Of a stretch of 52,159 bases of DNA, positions 40,061-49,323 are shown in pieces. The DNA comes from Spirochaetia bacterium. Lineage in GTDB: Bacteria; Spirochaetota; Spirochaetia; Treponematales; Breznakiellaceae. The position numbers and the translations under genes are program-made. The notes beneath the pieces were generated by a model. That model ran no database searches and had not been told where the DNA came from. It worked only from the letters and a program-made list of their open reading frames with translations. The stretch spans positions 1-52,159 of the forward strand of contig BNUY01000003.1 in NCBI GenBank assembly GCA_025997715.1. The letters are read 5' to 3'. Position 1 is the first letter of the stretch; each line of letters starts with the position of its first letter.

Positions 40061-40441
40061 ATGAATATGCCCGACATTATAGACCCTAATATCTACACCG
40101 AAATAAAGCAAATCCTTGATACAGCCCGGTCAAGGGCATATTCTGCGGTCAATGTCTTCATGGTCGAAGCCTATTGGAATATCGGCAAGGTTATTGTCAA
40201 TAAGCAGGGTGGTAAAAAACGCGCGGAATATGGGGAAAAGTTACTGGAACATTTATCGGCAAAACTTACAAAAGACTATGGAAAGGGCTTCGATATAATC
40301 AATTTAGGCCGAATGAAACAATTCTATCTGCTTTTCCCGAATATTGACGCACTGCGTCAAGAATCCTTTATATCGAATTCGCCACGCACTGCACGGCGAA
40401 TTGACCGGAGGATGTATACATTGGAGGTAAGCAATGCCTAA
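40061..40441 (+). CDS. DUF1016 N-terminal domain protein, truncated
   Basis: The 126-residue product matches only the N-terminal domain of DUF1016 (YhcG-type) proteins: IKQILDTARSRAYSAVNVFMVEAYWNIGKVIV to GRMKQFYLLFP. The C-terminal nuclease domain is absent. The last 30 codons consist of palindromic sequence (40344-40360 and 40376-40402), so an insertion may have cut the gene. AAGGAG precedes the ATG. It overlaps the next, complete DUF1016 gene by 8 bp, which would couple translation, so it may still be functional as a partner subunit. Confidence 0.7.
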   Translation: MNMPDIIDPNIYTEIKQILDTARSRAYSAVNVFMVEAYWNIGKVIVNKQGGKKRAEYGEKLLEHLSAKLTKDYGKGFDIINLGRMKQFYLLFPNIDALRQESFISNSPRTARRIDRRMYTLEVSNA

Positions 40442-41603
40442 CGTAGAAATATACGCCGATGCCGTCCAAAAAATCAAGGCCGCAATTTTACAGAGCCGCT
40501 ATCTTGCCGCCTCTGTTGCGAATGCAGAGCAGCTAAAGCTATACTATGCCATTGGACAGTATGTGTCGGAAAATTCACGTACCGGAAAATGGGGGGCCGG
40601 AGCAATAGAAGCCATTTCCGGGCAACTTCAACAGGAACTTCCGGGGCTTCGTGGGTTCGGCGCTACAAGTATGAAGTACATGCGAATCTTTTTTGAAGAA
40701 TGGACGAACGAGTTTGAGAAAGCTCGTCACTTGTCAAGTGACGATTTGGGCTCCCCCCTCTTGCCCATTGAAAATCGTCACTTACCAAGTGACGAAATTG
40801 CCAATAAAACAACGGAACCTTCAAATCGGCAGTTGCCAACTGCCGATTTGAAGGTTGACAATAAAGAGGCATTTTTGAAGATTGGTTTTACGCACCATCG
40901 TGAAATTTTAGCAAAATGTAAAAATCCCGATGAGCGGTGGTATTATATCCGGCGTTGTGCATCTGAGTTTTGGAGTGTTGAAACACTAAAATCACATATT
41001 CGTGCAGATGATTATTCCCATACAGGGGCGCTGCCGAACAATTTCAAACTGGCCATGCCGGATAAAAAACTGGCAGCCCGTGCGGTTCGGGCTTTCAAAG
41101 ACGAGTATCTGCTTGATTATATCAACATCGAAGATGCAGACGATGATGATGAGCGGGTTTTGGAAACCGCTATTGTTGCAAAGATAAAAAAATTCATCAT
41201 GACATTTGGTGATGGATTTTGCTTTATCGGTAATCAGTACCGGCTCATCGTGGATGGCGAAGAATCATTTATCGATCTGCTCTTTTTCAACCGGGATCTG
41301 CAATGTCTTGTCGCGGTTGAATTGAAACGCGGAAAATTCAAACCTTCATACCTCGGTCAGCTTAGTTTCTACCTGTCCGCATTGGACGAGTATGTGAAGA
41401 AGCCGGATGAAAACCCATCTATTGGAATCGTGCTATGCAAGGAAGCAAAAAAGACAATAGTAGAATTGGCGGTGCGTGATTATAATCGTCCAATGGGTGT
41501 CGCAGTTTATCGAACAAAGGCTGATATGCCGACGGACTATCAAAAATTGATTCCGCTCATGGACGGCGTTCGCTCCCTTTTGCAGGAGATAAAACAAGAA
41601 TGA
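40434..41603 (+). CDS. DUF1016 (YhcG-type) PD-(D/E)XK nuclease-domain protein
   Basis: The 389-residue protein has the N-terminal DUF1016 helical domain (about 5-90) and the C-terminal YhcG nuclease domain (about 145-385), including FIDLLFFNRDLQCLVAVELKRGKFKPSYLGQ, where D, E and K form a PD-(D/E)XK core. Such proteins often sit in type I restriction loci. Residues about 97-142 form a linker made of three in-frame palindromes. GGAGG precedes the ATG. It overlaps hsdR by 4 bp (ATGA). Confidence 0.85.
   Translation: MPNVEIYADAVQKIKAAILQSRYLAASVANAEQLKLYYAIGQYVSENSRTGKWGAGAIEAISGQLQQELPGLRGFGATSMKYMRIFFEEWTNEFEKARHLSSDDLGSPLLPIENRHLPSDEIANKTTEPSNRQLPTADLKVDNKEAFLKIGFTHHREILAKCKNPDERWYYIRRCASEFWSVETLKSHIRADDYSHTGALPNNFKLAMPDKKLAARAVRAFKDEYLLDYINIEDADDDDERVLETAIVAKIKKFIMTFGDGFCFIGNQYRLIVDGEESFIDLLFFNRDLQCLVAVELKRGKFKPSYLGQLSFYLSALDEYVKKPDENPSIGIVLCKEAKKTIVELAVRDYNRPMGVAVYRTKADMPTDYQKLIPLMDGVRSLLQEIKQE
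40725..40854 (+). repeat. Three in-frame palindromes in the DUF1016 linker
   Basis: CGTCACTTGTCAAGTGACG (40725-40743), CGTCACTTACCAAGTGACG (40776-40794) and a 37-bp palindrome with 17-bp perfect arms (40818-40854, core CGGCAGTTGCCAACTGCCG). All keep the reading frame and code for a hydrophilic linker. Confidence 0.85.
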
Positions 41604-44600
41604 TCAAATTCACCGAACACTCCCTTGAACTTGCCATAATGGAACTCTTTGAAGCTGAGGGTTACCTCCATATTCCCGGCGACGACCTCCATCGTGAAAA
41701 ATCCGATGTTCTAATAGATGACGATCTACGGTCATACCTTTCCACCCGGTATACCAAAGCACATATTACCTCCGATATAACTTTTAATGAAATGGAACGG
41801 ATTATCATCATGCTAAAAACCGTTTCCGGTACTCTGTACGAAGCTAACAAGAAAACGTTCCGGCTGATTTCGGAAGGCTTTGCCCTCAACCGGGATGATG
41901 CGGGGCAAAAGGACATTTTTATAAACCTCATTGACTTTGATAATCCCGAAAATAATATCCTTAAAATCGTAAATCAGGTGGAGATACAAGGCTCTGAACC
42001 GCGAATCCCCGATGCGATAGTATACATTAACGGTATTCCTTTGGTTGTGCTGGAATTTAAGAGCGCAGTCCGGGAGAACGCCACTATTCATGATGCGTAT
42101 GTTCAGCTTACCACCCGCTATAAACGGGCAATCCCGGAATTGTTCAAATACAATGCCTTTGTGGCAATCAGTGATGGGGTCAATAACAAGTACGGTTCCT
42201 TTTTCTCCCCCTATGAATATTTCTATACCTGGCGAAAAATAGAGCCAAAGGATAAACCTGTAGACAGTATAAGTTCCCTTATCACCATGGTAAAAGGCTT
42301 GTTCCGCAAAGACCGGCTGCTCAATATTATTAAAAACTTTATATACTTCCCCGATAATTCAGAGGACAATTCAAAGGTGGTGTGCCGTTATCCCCAATAT
42401 TTTGCCGCAGACTTACTGTTTAAAAACATCAAATTGAACATGCGGCCCAAGGGGGATGGAAAGGGAGGAACCTATTTCGGCGCCACCGGCAGCGGCAAAA
42501 GCTATGCCATGCTTTTCCTAACCCGGCTCCTCATGCGCAGCCCGCATTTCCAAAGCCCCACCATACTCCTTATAACCGACCGCACAGACCTTGACGAGCA
42601 GCTTTCAAATCAATTTGTTTCTTCCAAAGAATTCATCGGTGATAACACCGTGGTCAGCATAAATTCCAGGGATGAACTCCGCACCGAATTACAAGGCAGA
42701 ACCAGCGGCGGGGTCTATCTTACCACCATTCATAAATTTACTGAAGATACCCAGCTCCTAACCGATAGAACCAATGTAATATGTATATCCGATGAGGCCC
42801 ACCGTTCCCAGGTAAACCTTGATCAGAAAATCACCATCACCGAAACCGGCGTACAGCATTCCTACGGCTTTGCCAAATATCTCCACGACTCCCTTCCCAA
42901 TGCAACCTATGTCGGATTCACCGGCACCCCCATAGACGCAACTATCGCCGTATTCGGCCCTATTGTAGACAGCTACACCATGTCTGAATCCGTTAAGGAT
43001 GAAATTACCGTCAACCTTGTTTATGAAGGGCGGGCCGCGAAGGTTACCCTTAACCAGGAGAAGCTGAAAGAAATAGACGCCTATTATGCAAAATGCGCCG
43101 AAGAGGGCGCCAATGAACATCAGATAGAGGAAAGCAAAAAAGCCTCCGCAAATCTTGAAGTTATCATCCACGACCCGGATCGTTTAAAGGCGATTGCCAA
43201 AGATTTTATCAAACATTATGAAACCCGTGTTGCAGAAAATGCGACCGTGGCGGGTAAAGCTATGTTTGTCTGTATGAACCGGCCTATTGCCTATGACCTT
43301 TATAAGTACATCTTAGAACTACGTCCAGAATGGGCAGAGGAAAAAATGAAAATGGTTATGACCCGCAATCAGGATGATGATGAAGATTTGTTTAAACTAC
43401 TCGGTACAAACGACGACCGTAAAGAATTTGACCGCCAGTTCAAACAGCCAAAATCCAATTTCAAGATTGCCATAGTGGTCGATATGTGGGTAACCGGCTT
43501 TGATGTTCCCTGTCTTGACACCATGTACATAGATAAACCGGTTCAGCGGCATACGCTTATACAGACTATCTCACGGGTAAACCGTGTATATCCGGGAAAG
43601 GAAAAAGGTCTGATTATAGACTATATCGGTATTAAAAACAACATGAATCTTGCCCTTAAAAAGTATACCAACTATGAAGAAGATGAATTTGAAGGCATAG
43701 AACAATCCATTACCATAGTAAGAGACCAACTGGAAGTCTTGGCCCCGATGTTTCATGCCTTTGATAATTCCAAATACTTTACCGGAAGCCCTATGGAACA
43801 GCTTGACTGTCTCAACCGTGCTGTCGAATTCATCCAACAAAATGAGGAACTTGAAACCCGTTTTATGGCCGCAGTAAAACGTCTGCAACAAGCCTTTGAT
43901 TTATGCAGTTCCAGTGAAGAGATCGGCGCAAAAGAACGGGACTACATTCATTACTACGGCGCAGTCCGCTCCATCCTATTCAAAATGACCAAAGGCGATG
44001 CCCCTGATATATTCCAAATGAACGCACAAGTCCGCAAATTAGTCGCCGATGCAATTCAATCCGAAGGCGTGGAAGAATTATTCGAGGTGGGTAAACGAAT
44101 TGATACGGATATATTCAGCGATGAATATCTGGCAAAAATAGCAAAAATCCCCCTTCCAAACACTAAGATAAAATTACTACAACAGTTATTACAACAAGCC
44201 ATAAATGAATTCAAGAAAGTCAATAAGATAAAGGCCCTTGAATTCGCAGAGAAACTAAAGCATGTTATTGATGATTACAATAACCGCCGGAATGAAAAGC
44301 AATACGCCAGCGATGTACTCGATGAAGTTGCCGATCAATTATCCGATTTGTTGAAAAATCTTAAAACCGAAAAGAATTCGTTTTCCGCAATGGGAATTGA
44401 TTATGAAGAAAAAGCATTTTATGACATCCTTAAATCAATTTCCGAAAAATTTGGCTTCCCCTATCCCCACGAGAAACTTATAGCCCTATCAAAAGAGATA
44501 AAGATAATCGTTGACGATAAAACTCACTATACCGACTGGTCAAAAAAAGAAGACATAAAAGCCGAATTGCAGGTTGATTTAATCCTGGTTCTTGATAAAT

Positions 44601-44683
44601 ATGGATACCCGCCCGAAACAAACGACGAGGTATACAAGGAAATATTTGAGCAGGCTGAAAATTTTAAGAAATACAATGATTAA
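41600..44683 (+). CDS. hsdR: Type I restriction endonuclease subunit R
   Basis: The 1027-residue motor-nuclease has the N-terminal PD-(D/E)XK site (P137-D138 and E152-x-K154, PDAIVYINGIPLVVLEFK), Walker A GATGSGKS (294-301), DEAH (398-401) and helicase motifs VGFTGTP and later VDMWVTGFDVPCLDTMYIDKP. It translocates and cleaves unmodified DNA in complex with HsdM and HsdS. The start overlaps the DUF1016 gene by 4 bp. It ends 4 bp before the convergent YchJ-like gene, with no visible terminator. Confidence 0.95.
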   Translation: MIKFTEHSLELAIMELFEAEGYLHIPGDDLHREKSDVLIDDDLRSYLSTRYTKAHITSDITFNEMERIIIMLKTVSGTLYEANKKTFRLISEGFALNRDDAGQKDIFINLIDFDNPENNILKIVNQVEIQGSEPRIPDAIVYINGIPLVVLEFKSAVRENATIHDAYVQLTTRYKRAIPELFKYNAFVAISDGVNNKYGSFFSPYEYFYTWRKIEPKDKPVDSISSLITMVKGLFRKDRLLNIIKNFIYFPDNSEDNSKVVCRYPQYFAADLLFKNIKLNMRPKGDGKGGTYFGATGSGKSYAMLFLTRLLMRSPHFQSPTILLITDRTDLDEQLSNQFVSSKEFIGDNTVVSINSRDELRTELQGRTSGGVYLTTIHKFTEDTQLLTDRTNVICISDEAHRSQVNLDQKITITETGVQHSYGFAKYLHDSLPNATYVGFTGTPIDATIAVFGPIVDSYTMSESVKDEITVNLVYEGRAAKVTLNQEKLKEIDAYYAKCAEEGANEHQIEESKKASANLEVIIHDPDRLKAIAKDFIKHYETRVAENATVAGKAMFVCMNRPIAYDLYKYILELRPEWAEEKMKMVMTRNQDDDEDLFKLLGTNDDRKEFDRQFKQPKSNFKIAIVVDMWVTGFDVPCLDTMYIDKPVQRHTLIQTISRVNRVYPGKEKGLIIDYIGIKNNMNLALKKYTNYEEDEFEGIEQSITIVRDQLEVLAPMFHAFDNSKYFTGSPMEQLDCLNRAVEFIQQNEELETRFMAAVKRLQQAFDLCSSSEEIGAKERDYIHYYGAVRSILFKMTKGDAPDIFQMNAQVRKLVADAIQSEGVEELFEVGKRIDTDIFSDEYLAKIAKIPLPNTKIKLLQQLLQQAINEFKKVNKIKALEFAEKLKHVIDDYNNRRNEKQYASDVLDEVADQLSDLLKNLKTEKNSFSAMGIDYEEKAFYDILKSISEKFGFPYPHEKLIALSKEIKIIVDDKTHYTDWSKKEDIKAELQVDLILVLDKYGYPPETNDEVYKEIFEQAENFKKYND

Positions 44684-44687
44684 CCTC

Positions 44688-45185
44688 CTACTTCACTGCC
44701 CCGCAGCAATGCTTATACTTCTTCCCGCTCCCGCAAGGGCATGGCTCATTGCGTCCCACCTTCGGCGTGGCGCGGACGATGGTCTTCGGTACAATGTCCC
44801 CCTCGTCGTAGAGCCACTGCCCGTCAACCTTCTTGAACTGCGCCCGTTCGTGGTGGATGTCCCTCAGCCCGTCCCGTTCATAGGATGCCTCAAACTCCAC
44901 GGTTCCCTCGGTGTCGGCGGGGCCGCCCCTGGTGACCGACAGTATCTTTAAGCCCAGCCACTTTGATCCTTCACTCCAGGCGCGGGTTTCCTTTACATCG
45001 ATGTTCTGTTTCTCATCCGTATCCCGGACGCAGGTTTCCACAATGTAATCCACGGCGTGTTCCGCGTAGGCGGTGTATCGGCTGCGCATTAGTGATTCTG
45101 CGGTGGGGGGCTTTTGGGCTCCGGTGATATAGGGCTCGCAGCATTCGGCGTAGGGGCGGCCGGAACCGCAGGGGCACAATTTCAT
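44688..45185 (-). CDS. YchJ-like protein with two SEC-C motifs
   Basis: The 165-residue protein has a YchJ-type domain (about 25-130; [21 protein letters not shown]) between two SEC-C zinc motifs, [16 protein letters not shown] at the N-terminus and [14 protein letters not shown] at the C-terminus. SEC-C binds zinc and in SecA contacts SecB or ribosomes; the role here is unknown. AAGGAG lies before the ATG. It is downstream of thrC on the same strand with a 19-bp gap, so probably cotranscribed. Confidence 0.88.
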   Translation of the reverse strand: MKLCPCGSGRPYAECCEPYITGAQKPPTAESLMRSRYTAYAEHAVDYIVETCVRDTDEKQNIDVKETRAWSEGSKWLGLKILSVTRGGPADTEGTVEFEASYERDGLRDIHHERAQFKKVDGQWLYDEGDIVPKTIVRATPKVGRNEPCPCGSGKKYKHCCGAVK

Positions 45186-45204
45186 GGGTTTCTCCTTGGT
45201 ATTA

Positions 45205-46596
45205 TTATAGGGTATCGGCCAGGGCGGAAAGTTCCGCCGGGATGGTCTGGGCTTGGGCGGTACGGCTTAAGGCGTTTTTTATAGACGCCGGGGCCGGAAC
45301 AGAACCGGCCAGGGGTTCCACGGTTTCCGCGAACTTCGCCGGGTGGGCGGTGGCAAGTATTGCCAAGGGGCCTGCAACCGCGGACAGTATATCTACTGCC
45401 CGCCAGCCTACAGCGCCGTGGGGGTCGAGGAAGTAGGCGTATTTGTCGTGAACGGCGGCGATAGTTTTCCGGGTATCCTCATCGGACACATGGACGCCGC
45501 GGATCATTCCCCGCAGTTCTTCTAAGGTCCAGTGGGCGGTCATGCGTTCAAAGTTGCTGGGGGCGCCTACGTCCATGGCGTTGGAAATGGTTACCCGGGA
45601 TACACGGGCATGGTATTCGCCGCTTGCAAGGTAATCCGGCACCGCCTTGTTTATGTTGGTGGCGGCGATGAAGCCGCGGATAGGCGCCCCCATCTTTAGT
45701 GCGTAGAGCCCCGCAGTAAGGTTACCGAAGTTGCCGCTGGGCACACAGAAGGTAATGGGGCTTCCGGCTTTGACCTCATGGGACGCATTGGGAATGGCGA
45801 TGGCAGACCTTTGGTTGGATTGACCGGGGACCCGTGGAGAGGCCGGGCCACCGCGTGGAGTGGCCTCACCATCGCTGTCGGTTTTACCGGCAAAGGCTTT
45901 GCCCGCAGCAACGCTGTAGTAGATGGCCTGGGGAATGAGGCGGGCCACGTTGATGGAATTGGCTGAGGAGAGGGCTGCGCGTTTCCGCAAACCCTCGTCG
46001 GCGAAGGCGGCTTTTACCAGGGCCTGACAGTCGTCAAAGCTGCCCTCCACGGCAAGGCTCCCGATGTTGCCGCCAAGACCGGCGATCTGCTTTTCCTGGA
46101 GGGGGGTCACCCGGCCTTTAGGGTAGAGCACGGTGACGGAAATGCCCTCCACGCCGTAGAAGCCGTCGGCCACCGCGCCGCCGGTGTCGCCGGAGGTGGC
46201 TACCAGAATATGCAGGGGCTTGTCCTCGCCGCGGCGGAGGTAGGAAAAGGCGCGGGCCATGAAACGGGCGCCGAAGTCCTTGAAGGCGGCGGTGGGGCCG
46301 TGGAAAAGTTCCAGTACCAGGCGATCCCCCACACTCACCAGGGGCGCGGTGAAGGGATATGCCGAGTGGACCAGATCCTCCAGAACGGCGTCGGGCAGTT
46401 CCGGATGGACATAGGGGCGGATAGTTTCAAAGGCGATGTCAAAAAAGCTCATGGTTCCCAGGGAATTTTTTACCCTGCCGGGATAGGAGGGGATCTCCTC
46501 GGGGATGAAGAGACCGCCGTCCGGGGCAAGACCTCCGAGGGCGGCGACAGCAAAACTAACCGGGTTTGACCGGCTTCTGGTACTGTAATATCGCAT
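45205..46596 (-). CDS. thrC: Threonine synthase
   Basis: The 463-residue PLP enzyme converts O-phosphohomoserine to threonine. Visible features are the N-terminal MRYYSTRS, the Schiff-base lysine K106 in [24 protein letters not shown] for phosphate binding, and VPSGNFGN at about 285-292. Residues about 237-276 ([17 protein letters not shown]...) form an insertion not expected in the family; its DNA contains a palindrome at 45846-45865. GGCGGAG precedes the ATG. It follows the alcohol dehydrogenase gene by 9 bp. Confidence 0.93.
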   Translation of the reverse strand: MRYYSTRSRSNPVSFAVAALGGLAPDGGLFIPEEIPSYPGRVKNSLGTMSFFDIAFETIRPYVHPELPDAVLEDLVHSAYPFTAPLVSVGDRLVLELFHGPTAAFKDFGARFMARAFSYLRRGEDKPLHILVATSGDTGGAVADGFYGVEGISVTVLYPKGRVTPLQEKQIAGLGGNIGSLAVEGSFDDCQALVKAAFADEGLRKRAALSSANSINVARLIPQAIYYSVAAGKAFAGKTDSDGEATPRGGPASPRVPGQSNQRSAIAIPNASHEVKAGSPITFCVPSGNFGNLTAGLYALKMGAPIRGFIAATNINKAVPDYLASGEYHARVSRVTISNAMDVGAPSNFERMTAHWTLEELRGMIRGVHVSDEDTRKTIAAVHDKYAYFLDPHGAVGWRAVDILSAVAGPLAILATAHPAKFAETVEPLAGSVPAPASIKNALSRTAQAQTIPAELSALADTL

Positions 46597-46605
46597 AAAC
46601 TCCGC

Positions 46606-47718
46606 CTACCCCATAGATTTTTTGAAAATATCCAGCAGTTCTTCTTTTTCAAACCGGAATATGCCATTGGCAATACTCCTGGCCCCGGAGGCCTGTTCGG
46701 CATACTGCTCCAATTCGGCGGCGGTGAAGGATTCCTTCTTTCCAAACAGACCGTCGAGGATACCGGAAAACTCATCCAGGGACTTTACCTTCAGGCAGGA
46801 TAGTATTACCGGAATGCGCTTAGAATCGCTATTTTCTTCCTTTTGTTCTATGCGCTTTAGGAATTCTGCAAAAATCAGACCGTTAGCCCTGCCGTGATCA
46901 ATATTGCGATGATAGGTAAGACTATAGCCCATGGAGTGAACCACATTCGTTCCCGTATTGGCGATAACCATCCCCGCCAGCATTGCTGCGTAGAGCAGTT
47001 TTTGCCGTATGCCTATATCCAGTTCCCGGCCGCCGCGCAGAACGCCGAAACACCCGGCGATCACCGCAATACTTTCTTTTGCCAGGGTATCGGTAAGGGC
47101 CCCCGCCGTCTGGGAAAGCATACCCTCCACCGCGTGGGTCAGGGCGTCAACAGCGGTATTAATAGTGATGGCCCGGCTGAGCCCGAGGGTATATTTTGCA
47201 TCCAGGAATGCATAACGGGGAAATATGGCGGGGGTTTTGATGGAAGTTTTAGTTTTGGCCGCATGGTTAGTGAAGACCGCAGTAGGGGTAACTTCGGACC
47301 CGGTACCGGCGGTGGTAGGAACCGCGACAATGGGCAGCGCCGTAGTAAAGCTTGTACTAAACAGACTAGATTTCTCCACCGGATTCAGCGCCAGCACAGC
47401 GGCCCCCTTTGCGGCATCCAGAGGAGACCCGCCCCCCAGTCCCGCCACAAATTCGCAGCCCTCCCGCTTAGCAGCCTCCGCCGCTTCATAGATGCAATCC
47501 ACCGTGGGATTACTCATCACCGCATCGTACAAAAAGTAGGATTGCCCATTAGCGTCCAGGGCACGCACTAGATCCGCCAGGGAACCGTTAGCCCTAGCCG
47601 AATTCTTCCCGCTTACAATCAGCGCCCTCTTCCCCAACTCCTTAAGGAGAGCCCGGTTCCCGAAAACACAATCATCACCAATGATAACCCTGGTGGGCAT
47701 AAAATAATTGCTATTCAT
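46606..47718 (-). CDS. Iron-containing alcohol dehydrogenase
   Basis: The 370-residue type III dehydrogenase has the NAD-binding GGGSPLDAAKGAAVL, the signature VPTTAGTGSEVTPTAVFTN and metal ligands in DALTHAVEG and VHSMGYSLTYHRNIDHGRANG. It likely interconverts an alcohol and an aldehyde with NAD(P)H; the substrate is not readable. No Shine-Dalgarno sequence is visible. CATTAT lies 6 nt before the ATG, possibly a leaderless arrangement, but the -35 is weak. It begins a likely operon with thrC and the YchJ-like gene. Confidence 0.9.
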   Translation of the reverse strand: MNSNYFMPTRVIIGDDCVFGNRALLKELGKRALIVSGKNSARANGSLADLVRALDANGQSYFLYDAVMSNPTVDCIYEAAEAAKREGCEFVAGLGGGSPLDAAKGAAVLALNPVEKSSLFSTSFTTALPIVAVPTTAGTGSEVTPTAVFTNHAAKTKTSIKTPAIFPRYAFLDAKYTLGLSRAITINTAVDALTHAVEGMLSQTAGALTDTLAKESIAVIAGCFGVLRGGRELDIGIRQKLLYAAMLAGMVIANTGTNVVHSMGYSLTYHRNIDHGRANGLIFAEFLKRIEQKEENSDSKRIPVILSCLKVKSLDEFSGILDGLFGKKESFTAAELEQYAEQASGARSIANGIFRFEKEELLDIFKKSMG

Positions 47719-47775
47719 TTCAAGATAATGTTACCACTAACACCAATTTGTACGCAATATGATACCGCCCCACTC

Positions 47776-48000
47776 AGTTCAGCGATATAGTGATAGCGCA
47801 ACGATGGACCGAATGCATTTCCCCCCTCAGTTCAGCGAGACAGTATTGGCGCAGCGGGTGGAGAGGGGCGTGCCGGACCGAATGCATTTGGATGTCTCTG
47901 CGTACGGAGACCTATTCTGGCCCCCTGGGGCCGGGCTCCGGGAGCAGGTTCCTCCAACAGCATGAGCGTCCGGCATGCCCCTCTCCTCCCGACTTTGCCA
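47776..48000 (+). repeat. R1 element, copy 4
   Basis: Two degenerate tandem units (TTCAGCGATATAGTG and TTCAGCGAGACAGTA) precede the 3' module. The bracketing stem pairs 47855-47878 with 47968-47991, 22 of 24 positions. The element ends exactly at the stop codon of the convergent amidohydrolase gene. No R2 hairpin precedes this copy. Confidence 0.8.
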
Positions 48001-49323
48001 CTACTCCAGGGCACCGGCAATTTTCTCCGCCCCCCCCCGTACCCTTGCCGCAATCCCCGCCACATCAACACCCTGCAACACCCGGTTTTCCACAACCCGC
48101 CTACCGCCGACAAACACATCCGTAACGTCCCCCCCGGTGGCGCTGTACACGATGTTTGACAAAACGTTTTCATGCTTACCCAGCCGCAGGGGCTGCATAT
48201 GGGGCGTGGCAGTTTCGACAAGGATCATATCCGCCAGTTTTCCCGGCTCAATGGTTCCCAAATCGGCCTCCACCCCAAAGGCCCTGGCCCCGTTTATGGT
48301 AGCCATGTCCAGGATGTCCCGAATGGAGAGGCTCCTCGTACCGCTATTAATAGAATGAAGCAGGGCCATCCCCTTCATTTCCCGAAAGATATCGTTGGAA
48401 TTGTTCCACATCGCCCCGTCGGTTCCCAGGCAGATGGTGACCCCTTGCCGGACCATCGCGGGGATGGGGGCAATGCCGTCGGCAATTTTCATCTCGCAGA
48501 GGGGGGTGTTGACCACCGAAACGCCATTTTCCTTCAATAGACTAACATCCCGATCCGAGGCATGAACCACGTGGGAGCCGATAAAGCGTTTGCCCAGGAG
48601 TTTGTTTTGATGCAGATATTCAATGGGACTCAGGCCGTACTTGGTTTCTACGACGGCCACCCGCCAATCCGTTTCGGCCAGGTGCATGGTTCGCAGCATC
48701 CCTAAGCTTTCCAGCGTTTCCTGGGCGGTAAGGAGGCGGCGGGTTTCAAAATCCTCCTCCGCCGGCAGCCCCGCGACGGGCACCAGTCCCCGTTGGCGGC
48801 AATCATCCATGAAGGCCCGGAGGTCCGCAGCCGGGACCAGGTCGTCCTGGTTGACAAAGTCTCGGCGTATGTCCTCCACCAGTGCGCCCCGTATGCCGGT
48901 TTCGGTCATGGCCTTTGCGGAGTCCTTGCCCAGGCTCCAGTACATGTTTTCACAGAGAAAGGTTGTGCCCGAAAGAAGGGCTTCGCAATAGGTGAGCTGC
49001 CGTGAATAATAGCGATCCTCGTCGGTGATAAATTTTTGGAACCAATTATGATCGGCAAAGGCTTCATTCTGTTCCCCCAGGGTCATGCCGTCCCCCAGAC
49101 CCTTGCCCAGGGTCATGTCCCCGTGACAGTGGCCGTTAAAAAAGCCGGGCATGAGGATCTTGCCGCCGCCGTCCAGCCATTGGGCGCAGTCATCCCGCCG
49201 AAGGGTTTCCCGGATGACCGCGGCGATACGGCCATCCTTTACCGCTACGGAACCGGTGAATGGTTCGGAGTTCGCGGAAACGATAATGACATTGACGATT
49301 CCCCAGTCGTATGATTTATCCAC
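48001..49323 (-). CDS. Amidohydrolase (MTA/SAH deaminase-like)
   Basis: The 440-residue enzyme belongs to the cytosine-deaminase-like amidohydrolases. Metal ligands appear as H65-x-H67 (GHCHGD), HLAETD, GSHVVHASDRD and LGTDGAMWNNSNDIF. Relatives deaminate S-adenosylhomocysteine, 5'-methylthioadenosine or other aminopurines, but the exact substrate is uncertain. It overlaps the upstream Lrp-type regulator gene by one base and is probably cotranscribed with it. The stop directly abuts R1 copy 4. Confidence 0.85.
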   Translation of the reverse strand: MDKSYDWGIVNVIIVSANSEPFTGSVAVKDGRIAAVIRETLRRDDCAQWLDGGGKILMPGFFNGHCHGDMTLGKGLGDGMTLGEQNEAFADHNWFQKFITDEDRYYSRQLTYCEALLSGTTFLCENMYWSLGKDSAKAMTETGIRGALVEDIRRDFVNQDDLVPAADLRAFMDDCRQRGLVPVAGLPAEEDFETRRLLTAQETLESLGMLRTMHLAETDWRVAVVETKYGLSPIEYLHQNKLLGKRFIGSHVVHASDRDVSLLKENGVSVVNTPLCEMKIADGIAPIPAMVRQGVTICLGTDGAMWNNSNDIFREMKGMALLHSINSGTRSLSIRDILDMATINGARAFGVEADLGTIEPGKLADMILVETATPHMQPLRLGKHENVLSNIVYSATGGDVTDVFVGGRRVVENRVLQGVDVAGIAARVRGGAEKIAGALE

